Assembly: GCA_048498395.1 (NCBI GenBank)
Contig: JBEHYB010000101.1
Location: 1-7,056 of the forward strand
From: Micavibrio_B sp048498395
GTDB taxonomy: Bacteria > Pseudomonadota > Alphaproteobacteria > Micavibrionales > Micavibrionaceae
Direction of reading: 5' to 3'
Length of the DNA: 7,056 bases
Shown: positions 1-5,714 of the stretch, piece after piece
Numbering within the stretch: the first letter of the stretch is position 1
Layout of the letters: each line of letters begins with the position of its first letter
Program-made: the position numbers and the translations under genes
Notes under the pieces: generated by a model
What the model saw: only the letters and a program-made list of their open reading frames with translations
The model's database searches: none
Told to the model about the DNA's origin: nothing

Positions 1-26
1 CGGGGCTTCGCTACGATCTACAAGCT

Positions 27-80
27 GAAAGCGGGGATCTCCCTTTTATGCTTTTAAAAAGATCCCCGCTTTCGCGGGGA
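27..80. repeat. Nested palindromic element (two mutually exclusive hairpins)
   Basis: A perfect 14-base inverted repeat (GAAAGCGGGGATCT at 27-40 against 60-73) encloses a 19-base loop. The right arm can instead fold with the bases just after it: TCCCCGC at 63-69 pairs with GCGGGGA at 74-80 around a TTTC loop. The two folds share 63-69 and cannot coexist. Read on the minus strand, the short hairpin has a GAAA loop and is followed by TCTTTTT, which looks like an intrinsic terminator. However, no minus-strand gene lies to its right, so a dispersed palindromic repeat is equally plausible. I see no supportable gene in 1-141. Confidence 0.6.
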
Positions 81-129
81 AAGCAGCCACACTTTTAAAA
101 GCTTGCGAGACTTTTTATATCCCCTCCCC

Positions 130-141
130 TATATTATTCGA
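130..141 (+). promoter_or_regulatory. Possible -10 element for leaderless methyltransferase start
   Basis: TATATT at 130-135 lies six bases before the ATG at 142, and no Shine-Dalgarno sequence precedes that ATG; the stretch is pyrimidine-rich (CCCCTCCCCT at 121-130). This spacing would place the transcript start at or next to the start codon. The matching -35 is poor (GAGACT at 107-112, 17 bases away), so the call is weak. Confidence 0.28.
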
Positions 142-987
142 ATGTCAGACATTACCGTTTTCAACCGAGAGCATCTGCGCCAACAAAGGGCGCGCGCGCG
201 AAAGAATTTTTCAGCGCATTCTTTCCTTTACGACTGGGCCGGGAAACAGGTTCTCGATCGCCTGCGCGACATCAAGAAAGATTTTCCTCTCGCCATCTGC
301 CTGGGTAACCGCTTGCCCGCCGATTTTTGCCAAGAGCTTCAGTCACTCAAAAAAATAGATTTCCTTGCCGTCAGCGACCTTGCGCAGGGAGACATTATCG
401 CCGATAGCGAACTTCCACCCTTCAAAGCCAATTCAGCCGATCTCGTCGTCTCGATCCTCGACCTGCACACGGTCAACGACCTGCCGGGTACCCTCGCCCA
501 GATCAAAACGATTCTGAAGCCCGACGGGCTGTTTATCGGCTGCCTGCTCGGCGGTGAGACATTGTACGAGCTGCGGGATGCATTGATGCAGACAGAGGTT
601 GCCATGACCTCGGGCGCGAGCCCCCGCGTGGCTCCGTTCGCCGATACGCGCGAGATGGGAGCCCTGCTCCAGCGCGCGGGGTTTGCCCTGCCCGTCGTCG
701 ATTCAGAAATCATCCGCGTGTCTTACCTGACCATGTTCAACCTGATGGCCGACCTGCGCGGTATGGGAGAAGCCAATGTCCTTGCCGCCCGCCGCAAGAC
801 ATTCACCGCGCCTGGCTTCTTCGCCCGCGCTGCCGAATATTATCAAAACAATTATCGTGAGGACGACGCGCGCGTCACCGCCAGTTTCGAAGTCATCTTC
901 CTGATCGGCTGGTCGCCGCATGCCAGCCAGCCGCAACCCCTGCGTCGCGGCAGCGCCAGGCACAGCATGGCAGAGTTCCTCGAATGA
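142..987 (+). CDS. NDUFAF5-like SAM-dependent methyltransferase family protein
   Basis: A 281-residue class I methyltransferase-fold protein. It closely follows the pattern of the mitochondrial complex I assembly factor NDUFAF5 and its alphaproteobacterial relatives: an N-terminal FNRE..RRQRARA-like basic helix (7-20), PPFKANSADLVVS (92-104), LHTVNDLPG (109-116), LKPDGLFIG (125-133), GGETLYELR (137-145), and the late block FNLMADLRGMGEAN (199-212). Human NDUFAF5 hydroxylates an arginine of complex I subunit NDUFS7; the bacterial role is less clear. SAM motif I is eroded: where relatives read LDLGCG this protein has ICLGNR (52-57), losing the acidic residue and a glycine, so methyl transfer is doubtful. 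The ATG at 142 is preferred over an in-frame TTG at 103, because the extra 13 residues do not resemble the family. The stop overlaps the gloB start as ATGA, so the two genes are probably translationally coupled. Family assignment is firm; the activity is not. Confidence 0.87.
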   Translation: MSDITVFNREHLRQQRARARKNFSAHSFLYDWAGKQVLDRLRDIKKDFPLAICLGNRLPADFCQELQSLKKIDFLAVSDLAQGDIIADSELPPFKANSADLVVSILDLHTVNDLPGTLAQIKTILKPDGLFIGCLLGGETLYELRDALMQTEVAMTSGASPRVAPFADTREMGALLQRAGFALPVVDSEIIRVSYLTMFNLMADLRGMGEANVLAARRKTFTAPGFFARAAEYYQNNYREDDARVTASFEVIFLIGWSPHASQPQPLRRGSARHSMAEFLE

Positions 988-1703
988 CCGGCATTCACAT
1001 CGTTCCGACGTTAGAAGACAACTACACTTACGTTCTTCAAAACGGCAGGAACGCCCTGATTGTCGATTGCGGCGAAGCCGAACCGGTCATTGATTTCCTG
1101 GCGAAACAAAACCTGACCCCTTTATACCTGATTATCACCCATCATCACGACGACCATATCGCCGGTATCGGCAAGCTGAAAAAACGCTACCCGCAATTGC
1201 AGGTCTACGCGCCCGAGAAAGACCGTGACCGTATAGGCGGTGTCGATGAATATCTGTGGGACAATGAAGCCGTCACGCTCGGCGATTTTACTTTCCTGTG
1301 CCTTGAAACGCCGGGGCATACGCTTAACCACCTGTGTTTCTATTTCGAAAGCCTGCACGCCATCTTTACCGGCGATACGCTGTTCTCGATGGGCTGCGGC
1401 AGGCTGTTCGAAGGCACGCCCGACCAAATGTATAACTCGCTGCAGAAACTCAAAACGCTGCCGGGCGCGACGATGATCTATTGCGGTCATGAATACACAA
1501 AGCATAACGGCGAGTTCGGCCTGTCGATCGAACCGGAGAATGCCGACATCCTTGCGCGCATGGACAAGGTCGAGGAAATGCGCATGAGATCACGCCCAAC
1601 CCTGCCGGTTTCGCTTGAAACCGAGCTGAAAACCAATCTTTTCCTGCGCGCGCCAGACGCAAAAAATTTCGCGCTCCTGAGACAGAAGCGCGATAACTTT
1701 TAA
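984..1703 (+). CDS. gloB: Hydroxyacylglutathione hydrolase (glyoxalase II)
   Basis: Hydrolyses S-D-lactoylglutathione to D-lactate and glutathione, the second step of cytosolic methylglyoxal detoxification. The 239 residues form a metallo-beta-lactamase fold with every metal ligand visible: THHHDDH (52-58; H53, H55, D57, H58), GHT with H112, GDT with D131, and CGHEYT with H169. The glyoxalase II signature GCGRLFEGT (137-145) is present, as is the C-terminal glutathione-binding helical region (RPTLPVSLETELKTNLFLR, about 204-222). The protein is slightly shorter than the roughly 255 residues usual in the family, with no motif lost. No clear ribosome binding site precedes the ATG; the four-base ATGA overlap with the methyltransferase suggests coupled translation. 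It converges on the next gene with 23 bases between stops. Confidence 0.96.
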   Translation: MTGIHIVPTLEDNYTYVLQNGRNALIVDCGEAEPVIDFLAKQNLTPLYLIITHHHDDHIAGIGKLKKRYPQLQVYAPEKDRDRIGGVDEYLWDNEAVTLGDFTFLCLETPGHTLNHLCFYFESLHAIFTGDTLFSMGCGRLFEGTPDQMYNSLQKLKTLPGATMIYCGHEYTKHNGEFGLSIEPENADILARMDKVEEMRMRSRPTLPVSLETELKTNLFLRAPDAKNFALLRQKRDNF

Positions 1704-1715
1704 ATCCTTTATATA

Positions 1716-1740
1716 GCGGGGAAGATTTACTCTTCGCCGC
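1716..1740. terminator. Hairpin between convergent gloB and Gly-rich-tail gene
   Basis: GCGGGGAAGA (1716-1725) and TCTTCGCCGC (1731-1740) pair at 9 of 10 positions around a five-base loop. The right arm lies inside the last codons of the minus-strand gene. Neither strand shows a T-run after the stem, so this is not a typical intrinsic terminator. It is the only structure in the 23-base gap and might hinder read-through of both convergent units. Confidence 0.3.
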
Positions 1741-2167
1741 CACCTTGACCGCCGCCGCCTTGCGGACGACGCATCGGACGACGCTGAAATCCACCCTGAC
1801 CGCCGCCACCGCCGCCCTGACGTTGAGGACGGGCATGATTTTGCGGGCGATCGTTATTGCCGGAGACTTCGGAAACATTACCGGCATTATCGTCATCACC
1901 ACTGTTCGGATTGATGAAATCCGGCAGACCGCCGCTGCGGCGACTTGAAGAACGGTGTGGTGGAATTGGAATCGGGCGTTGCGTCATATCTTCACGCTCG
2001 GAGATCGCGATCTCGATTTCAAGACGGGCCGCTACTTTACGCAGCTCATGCATCGTTTCCTGAAGTTTCTCACGGGCTTCCGGATTTTTCTTCTGGTTGC
2101 TCCAGCCTTCATAAGCCTTGATGCAGTTTTCTGATGTCTCTTTGAGACGCGTTTCTATTTCATCCAT
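1727..2167 (-). CDS. Hypothetical protein with helical N-terminus and Gly/Arg-rich tail
   Basis: A 146-residue protein that I do not recognise as a named family. Residues 1-60 are charged and predicted helical (ETRLKETSENCIKAYEGW, then ELRKVAARLEIEIAISERE). A proline/basic linker follows (PIPIPPHR at 65-72), then SGGLPDFI (79-85), an Asn/Asp-rich stretch (86-108) and a Gly/Arg/Gln tail (110-146) with runs of six and four glycines, RRPMRRP between them, and EE at the end. No signal peptide or membrane segment is seen. Tails of this kind are often RNA-binding or disordered in other proteins; that role is inferred here. It sits 55 bases after guaC on the same strand. A weak AAAGG lies 11-12 bases before the ATG. 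A possible private promoter (TTGACC at 2226-2221, 17-base spacer, poor -10 TAGTGT) overlaps the guaC stop. Confidence 0.8.
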   Translation of the reverse strand: MDEIETRLKETSENCIKAYEGWSNQKKNPEAREKLQETMHELRKVAARLEIEIAISEREDMTQRPIPIPPHRSSSRRSGGLPDFINPNSGDDDNAGNVSEVSGNNDRPQNHARPQRQGGGGGGQGGFQRRPMRRPQGGGGQGGGEE

Positions 2168-2222
2168 AATATGTTTAACCTTTGTGATTGATCGTTCACA
2201 CTAGCCATTTGAGACGGTGCGG

Positions 2223-3278
2223 TCAATCGCTTCCGAAAATGTTGTTAATCTGCTGGGTTACGCGAATGAAAGTCGTGCGTTTCGACAGTTCTTTCAGACG
2301 CTTGGCCCCGACATACGTACAGGCCGAGCGAAGCCCGCCGAGTATGTCCTGCAGGGCCTGCGAGATATCGCCACGGTATTTGATCTTCACGGTCTTGCCT
2401 TCGCTCGCGCGATATTCGGCGACACCGCCCGAATGTTTCTTCATCGCGGTCGTGCTGCTCATACCGTAGAAGGTCAGGTATTTCTCGCCGCGCTCTTCGA
2501 TGACTTCGAGTTCAGACTGGTCGTGCCCGGCAAACATGCCCCCGAGCATCACGAAGTCCGCCCCTGCGCCGAAGGCTTTCGCGATATCGCCCGGCACCGT
2601 GCAGCCGCCATCGGCGCAAACGAAACCGCCGAGCCCGTGCGCCGCATCCGCGCATTCGATCACCGCCGATAATTGCGGATAGCCGACCCCCGTCATTTTG
2701 CGCGTCGTGCAGACACTGCCGGGACCGATACCGACCTTGACGACATCCGCGCCGGAAAGAATAAGCTCTTCGGTCATTTCGCCGGTCACGACGTTGCCGG
2801 CCATGATGGTCATGTCCGGATATTTATCGCGCGCGCGTTTCAGAAAGTCGGTGAAAGCCTCGCTGTAGCCATTGGCGACATCGATGCAGATTTTATTGAT
2901 ACGCGAATTTTTCGGAATTTTCTTATTGGCGAGAATGGCCTTGAGCTTGGTCAGGTCGCGCTCCACCGTGCCGACACTGTACCAGACCGAAGCAGAGCCG
3001 TTCTTGATAAAGAAATTTGCGAGATCGGCTTCGGGATAATGCTTGGTCAGCGCCACCGTCAGGCCGTTGCCGTCACGTTTGAAGGCTTTCGCCATTTCGA
3101 AAGTCCCCACCCCGTCCATATTGGCGGCGATGATCGGCACGCCCTTGAAGGTATCGCCGCTCCAGCGGAATTTATATTCGCGGCTGATATCGACATCCTT
3201 GCGGCTCGAGAGCGTCGAACGCTTCGGGCGAATAAGCACGTCTTTGTAATCGAGCTTGAGATCTTCTTCGATACGCAT
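2223..3278 (-). CDS. guaC: GMP reductase
   Basis: Catalyses NADPH-dependent reductive deamination of GMP to IMP in the cytosol, returning guanine nucleotides to the purine branch point. The 351 residues follow the E. coli GuaC sequence pattern throughout (347 residues there): MRIEEDLKL at the start, KDVLIRPKRSTL (12-23), VPIIAANMDGVGTF (47-60), ICIDVANGYSE (130-140), AGNVVTGEM (160-168), the catalytic loop GIGPGSVCTTR (183-193) with nucleophile C190, DGGCTVPGD (223-231), FYGMSS (270-275) and the C-terminal ILGGLRSACTYVGA (312-325). The GMP reductase-type catalytic loop and the absence of CBS domains separate it from IMP dehydrogenase. AGGA is placed eight bases before the ATG (3287-3290). It lies 36 bases after the bdhA-type gene on the same strand, so co-transcription is likely. 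Confidence 0.96.
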   Translation of the reverse strand: MRIEEDLKLDYKDVLIRPKRSTLSSRKDVDISREYKFRWSGDTFKGVPIIAANMDGVGTFEMAKAFKRDGNGLTVALTKHYPEADLANFFIKNGSASVWYSVGTVERDLTKLKAILANKKIPKNSRINKICIDVANGYSEAFTDFLKRARDKYPDMTIMAGNVVTGEMTEELILSGADVVKVGIGPGSVCTTRKMTGVGYPQLSAVIECADAAHGLGGFVCADGGCTVPGDIAKAFGAGADFVMLGGMFAGHDQSELEVIEERGEKYLTFYGMSSTTAMKKHSGGVAEYRASEGKTVKIKYRGDISQALQDILGGLRSACTYVGAKRLKELSKRTTFIRVTQQINNIFGSD

Positions 3279-3314
3279 AGCGGATTTCCTGATGAATGGG
3301 GGTGATGAGGATTA

Positions 3315-4100
3315 TTAACCCGCCGTCCAGCCGCCATCAATAGAAAATGTCGTGCCGGTGACGTTTGTCGCGGCATCTGATGCCAGATAAGCCACCATTT
3401 CGCCGATTTCCTCAGGCTTGGTAAAGCGCAGCTTGGCCTGTTTCTCGGAAAGCATTTCATTGGCGACCTGCTCGGACGTATGGCCTTCCTTCGCAGCCTT
3501 GTCGTCGATCTGTTTCTGAACGAGAGGCGTCAGCACCCAGCCCGGGCAAATGGCATTACAGGTGACATCGACATCGCCCGTTTCCAAAGCGATAACCTTA
3601 CTGAGGCCCACGACACCGTGCTTGGCCGCGACATAGGCTGACTTGTCAGCCGACGCGACAAGTCCGTGCGCCGAAGCTATATTGATGATACGGCCAAAGC
3701 CGCGTTTGCGCATACCCGGCAGCGCGGCTTTCACGCCGTAGAATACGCCCGACATATTGGTATCGATAACGGCCTGCCATTTCTCGATCGGGAAATCCTC
3801 GATCTTGGCGACGAACTGGATGCCCGCGTTATTGACCAGAATATCGATGGCCCCCATCTGTTTTTCAGCTTCGGCGACCATGCCGGCGACCGAGTCATAT
3901 TTCGAAATATCGGCGGAGAGGAAAATACATTTCACGCCGTAATTCTTTTCAATGCCTGCGCGTTCGGTTTCAATCGCCGCCGCGTCGCCAAAACCGTTGA
4001 TCACGATGTTACAGCCTTTCGAGGCGAGAACCTGCGCAATGCCAAGGCCGATACCGCTTGTTGATCCCGTAATGAGGGCGACTTTACCTTTTAATGGCAT
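3315..4100 (-). CDS. bdhA: D-3-hydroxybutyrate dehydrogenase (SDR family)
   Basis: Oxidises D-3-hydroxybutyrate to acetoacetate with NAD (EC 1.1.1.30), a step in use of polyhydroxybutyrate or ketone bodies; cytosolic tetramer in the family. The 261-residue length matches. Visible classical SDR features are the nucleotide-binding TGSTSGIG (11-18), NNAG (90-93), and the catalytic set N115, S143, Y156, K160. Residues known to bind substrate in bacterial 3-hydroxybutyrate dehydrogenases are at matching places: Q95, H145 (SAHGLVAS), K153, W188 and Q197. This is what separates it from general SDR reductases. Two stop codons occur in tandem at the end. AGGAG (4107-4111) lies six bases before the ATG and overlaps the stop of the preceding DUF1192 gene, which suggests coupled translation. 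Confidence 0.94.
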   Translation of the reverse strand: MPLKGKVALITGSTSGIGLGIAQVLASKGCNIVINGFGDAAAIETERAGIEKNYGVKCIFLSADISKYDSVAGMVAEAEKQMGAIDILVNNAGIQFVAKIEDFPIEKWQAVIDTNMSGVFYGVKAALPGMRKRGFGRIINIASAHGLVASADKSAYVAAKHGVVGLSKVIALETGDVDVTCNAICPGWVLTPLVQKQIDDKAAKEGHTSEQVANEMLSEKQAKLRFTKPEEIGEMVAYLASDAATNVTGTTFSIDGGWTAG

Positions 4101-4109
4101 GGGAAACTC

Positions 4110-4295
4110 CTATTTGGTTTTGAAGAATGATGAGGCCGCGTTTTTATGCGCTTCTTTTTTGACGATTTCACCCTTGGCCCGCTCGATTTCAGATTTGAGG
4201 TTTTCGATATATTCCCCAAGCTCCTCGATCGAATAATTATCGAGAGGCTTCAGGACTTTCTTCTTTGTGCGCGGGTCAAGCTCATCGTCAAACAT
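4110..4295 (-). CDS. DUF1192 family small protein
   Basis: A 61-residue acidic and lysine-rich protein that begins MFDDELDPR and continues with NYSIEELGEYIENLKSEIERAKGEIVKKEAHKNAA. This is the pattern of the alphaproteobacterial DUF1192 family: a short N-terminal acidic segment followed by one amphipathic coiled-coil helix. Its function is unknown. The frame extends upstream to a TTG at 4331, but that codon lies within the predicted -35 box, and the family starts at MFDD, so the ATG at 4295 is chosen. No ribosome binding site precedes it, and the -10 box is seven bases away, so the message is probably leaderless. It is first in the unit leading to bdhA, with nine bases between its stop and the next ATG. 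Confidence 0.87.
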   Translation of the reverse strand: MFDDELDPRTKKKVLKPLDNYSIEELGEYIENLKSEIERAKGEIVKKEAHKNAASSFFKTK

Positions 4296-4302
4296 GGGAG
4301 AC

Positions 4303-4331
4303 AAAATAGGCCGCGCGCGCCCGAAAGACAA
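4303..4331 (-). promoter_or_regulatory. Sigma70-type promoter for DUF1192-bdhA-guaC unit
   Basis: On the minus strand TTGTCT (4331-4326), a 17-base spacer (4325-4309) and TATTTT (4308-4303) form a reasonable housekeeping promoter, 4 of 6 at the -35 and 5 of 6 at the -10. The ATG at 4295 follows seven bases after the -10, so transcription should start at or beside the A of the start codon. The spacer contains an alternating CG run (4312-4320). Confidence 0.5.
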
Positions 4332-4423
4332 CCGATCAAAGCTATGAAATTACTGAAAAATGGGGCATTTCTGTAAAAACCGGCCCCGCGCATAAAAAGC
4401 TGGAATTACCCCTTTAAACCCTC

Positions 4424-4429
4424 TATAAA
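4424..4429 (+). promoter_or_regulatory. Possible -10 box upstream of trcR
   Basis: TATAAA at 4424-4429 is the best -10-like hexamer in the divergent region on the plus strand; the hexamer 17 bases earlier (TGGAAT at 4401-4406) matches a -35 only weakly. If used, it gives a leader of about 90 bases that includes the dyad and short ORF described separately. Confidence 0.3.
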
Positions 4430-4444
4430 GGTCCTATTCCCAAA

Positions 4445-4517
4445 CATGGTTAAAATTACAACCATGGCGATCCGCGAAAAAAGCAGATCGACAGGAGGAA
4501 AAATTTATTTGAATTGA
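4445..4517 (+). promoter_or_regulatory. trcR leader: CATGGTT/AACCATG dyad and short upstream ORF
   Basis: A perfect seven-base inverted repeat, CATGGTT (4445-4451) and AACCATG (4460-4466), is separated by eight bases. Each arm contains an ATG (4446 and 4464), and the two are in the same frame. Reading from either gives a short ORF of 23 or 17 codons ending at TGA 4515-4517, directly against the trcR ribosome binding site (AAGGAG at 4517-4522). A second strong AGGAGG (4493-4498) lies within the short ORF. ATGGTTAA (4446-4453) is, on the minus strand, TTAACCAT, the 8-base half-site reported for the master regulator CtrA. The region could be an operator, a leader-peptide control element, or both. 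The short ORF has weak ribosome binding signals of its own. Confidence 0.4.
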
Positions 4518-4522
4518 AGGAG
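4517..4522 (+). promoter_or_regulatory. Ribosome binding site of trcR
   Basis: AAGGAG sits seven bases before the ATG at 4530 and fixes that start over the internal ATG at codon 11, where family similarity becomes strongest. Confidence 0.75.
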
Positions 4523-4529
4523 CTAAAAA

Positions 4530-5225
4530 ATGGCTGCGATACTTCCACAAGACAAACCGATGAAGCCGAAAGCAACCGCCGTCTGGTTGATCGACAATAC
4601 CGGCCTCACTTTCGACCAGATCGGTGATTTCACCGGCCTGCACGCGATCGAAGTCCAGGCGCTGGCCGACGAAGAAGTCGGACGCGGCATTATCGGCGAA
4701 GACCCGATCAAGAACGGCGAACTTACGCTCGAGGAAATCGCACGCTGCGAAAAAGATGCCGACAACCGCCTGAAAATCAGCAAGGACGAGTTGCCATCCG
4801 TCAAGCAACGCTCGAAAGGCCCGCGCTATACGCCTGTGTCCCGCCGCAACGACAAGCCGGACGCGATCGCCTATATTCTCAAAACACACCCGGAAATCAG
4901 CGACGCGCAGATCTGCAAACTTGTCGGCACCACGAAGCCGACCATTCAGGCCGTGCGTGACCGCTCTCACCCGAACTCGGCGAATTTGCGCCCGCGTCAC
5001 CCTGCCGAAATCGGCCTGTGCACTTATCAGGAACTCGACAAGGCTTCACGCAAGGGTCTGAAAGCGCAAGGCAAGGATCCGGATGCAGAACAAGCGAAGC
5101 GTATTGCCGAGCTGAACAAGCAGGCCGAAGAAACACCTGCCGCAAACGAAGACAGCAAAAAAGGCGGCTTCGACTTCTCGAACTTCTTCAAAGGTTCGGG
5201 ATCATCGGGTTCAGGCTCGAATTAA
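4530..5225 (+). CDS. trcR: Cell cycle transcriptional regulator TrcR (DUF1013)
   Basis: A 231-residue member of the DUF1013 family, nearly confined to Alphaproteobacteria and named TrcR from work on cell-cycle transcription in Caulobacter. Conserved blocks in order: PKATAVWLIDNTGLTFDQIGDFTGLH (13-38), the first helix-turn-helix-like unit; EVQALADEEVGRGIIGEDPI (41-60); ELTLEEIARCEKD (64-76); GPRYTPVSRRNDKPDAIAYIL (97-117); and a second helix-turn-helix-like unit, ISDAQICKLVGTTKPTIQAVRDRSH (123-147), then NSANLRPRHPAEIGLCT (149-165). The C-terminus is variable and low in complexity: charged to residue 211, then FDFSNFFKG and a Gly/Ser tail. It is cytosolic, with no membrane segment. It is transcribed away from the DUF1192 unit and ends at a shared terminator with the YdcH-family gene. 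Its leader is unusual. Confidence 0.92.
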   Translation: MAAILPQDKPMKPKATAVWLIDNTGLTFDQIGDFTGLHAIEVQALADEEVGRGIIGEDPIKNGELTLEEIARCEKDADNRLKISKDELPSVKQRSKGPRYTPVSRRNDKPDAIAYILKTHPEISDAQICKLVGTTKPTIQAVRDRSHPNSANLRPRHPAEIGLCTYQELDKASRKGLKAQGKDPDAEQAKRIAELNKQAEETPAANEDSKKGGFDFSNFFKGSGSSGSGSN

Positions 5226-5245
5226 GGGGCTCAAAATAAAGACAC

Positions 5246-5287
5246 AAAAAAGCCGGTGCGGAGATAATCCGTACCGGCCTTTTTATT
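5246..5287. terminator. Bidirectional intrinsic terminator between trcR and YdcH-family gene
   Basis: GCCGGTGCGGA (5252-5262) pairs with TCCGTACCGGC (5268-5278) over 11 positions, one of them a G-U pair, around a five-base loop. The plus strand continues with CTTTTTATT; the six A residues at 5246-5251 give a T-run on the minus strand. It lies between the stops of the convergent genes (5225 and 5300), so it can end both transcripts. Confidence 0.9.
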
Positions 5288-5299
5288 GCTGCCGTATGG

Positions 5300-5491
5300 C
5301 TATGAAGCCCGGCGGATGCTTTCTATCTCGTCATTGAGGTAGAGCTTTTTTCTTTTTAGTTCTGTAATTTTATGATCAGGCGATGAATAATTCCTCTGCT
5401 CTTCCTGCAATTCTGCTTCGAGCGCGGCCTTTCTGGACAATAAAGCTTCAAGACGTGACGCAGGAACAGATGAACGAAGAGTAAGGCTCAT
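5300..5491 (-). CDS. YdcH family protein (DUF465)
   Basis: A 63-residue, highly charged protein made almost entirely of helix. RLEALLSRKAALEAELQEEQ (13-32) is followed by SSPDHKITELKRKKLYLNDEIESI (36-59). The two-helix pattern with a short Pro/Asp-containing turn and the ending ELKRKKL.L.DEI is the DUF465/YdcH signature. The family is widespread in Proteobacteria and its function is unknown. GGAG (5498-5501) lies six bases before the ATG. The gene stands alone: it converges on trcR and has a long gene-free region upstream. Confidence 0.88.
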   Translation of the reverse strand: MSLTLRSSVPASRLEALLSRKAALEAELQEEQRNYSSPDHKITELKRKKLYLNDEIESIRRAS

Positions 5492-5614
5492 TGGTATCTC
5501 CTTTTTTCTAAATGCTTGAATGATAAAATGGTAACAGCATGAGCCCTGAATTGCCCTAAATTTTTCGTTAAGACGTTTCAGAAAATCCGCTTCATTGGAA
5601 AAACAATCGTTTAC

Positions 5615-5640
5615 GACCTGTCGAGTGGAGTCGGCAGGTC
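5615..5640. other. Ten-base-pair hairpin with GUGGAG / CUCCAC loop
   Basis: GACCTGTCGA (5615-5624) pairs with TCGGCAGGTC (5631-5640) at nine Watson-Crick positions plus one G-U on the plus strand. The six-base loop is GTGGAG; on the minus strand it reads CTCCAC, complementary to a Shine-Dalgarno core. The GGTC ending the stem can also pair with GACC at 5647-5650 across six A residues. There is no T-run directly after the stem on either strand, so it is not a standard terminator. Confidence 0.45.
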
Positions 5641-5669
5641 AAAAAAGACCAAATTTTTCAGGGAGAATC
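5628..5669. promoter_or_regulatory. Two GANTC methylation sites
   Basis: GAGTC (5628-5632) and GAATC (5665-5669) match the target of the alphaproteobacterial cell-cycle methyltransferase CcrM. Such sites are common by chance; their interest here is the nearby CtrA-type box. Confidence 0.4.
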
Positions 5670-5714
5670 GGATAAGTAACTGCACACCATTCATTAATTA
5701 TGACACTAGGGAAG

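Noticed and set aside
27..80. CRISPR-like direct repeats of GCGGGGA
   Set aside because: The copies are arms of overlapping hairpins, not evenly spaced repeats with unique spacers.
1..96. Short frames open from the left edge, which could be the tail of an upstream gene
   Set aside because: They run through the palindromic element and give no recognisable protein; too short to support.
1736..1820. GCC/CCG-rich repeat tract
   Set aside because: Explained by glycine and arginine codons of the Gly-rich tail on the minus strand; not an independent DNA repeat.
1450..1902. Minus-strand open frame spanning the end of gloB and the Gly-rich gene
   Set aside because: Overlaps two better-supported genes in other frames and shows low-complexity Val/Ala/Arg composition without recognisable motifs.
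2673..3305. Long plus-strand open frame opposite guaC (about 210 codons)
   Set aside because: It is antisense to a firmly identified GMP reductase, has no family-like motifs and is rich in Ala/Asp/Arg/His as expected for a complementary frame.
4434..5000. Minus-strand open frame opposite trcR (about 188 codons)
   Set aside because: It lies across the conserved TrcR reading frame and its ribosome binding region; composition (Val/Arg/Phe/Asp-rich) is that of a shadow frame.
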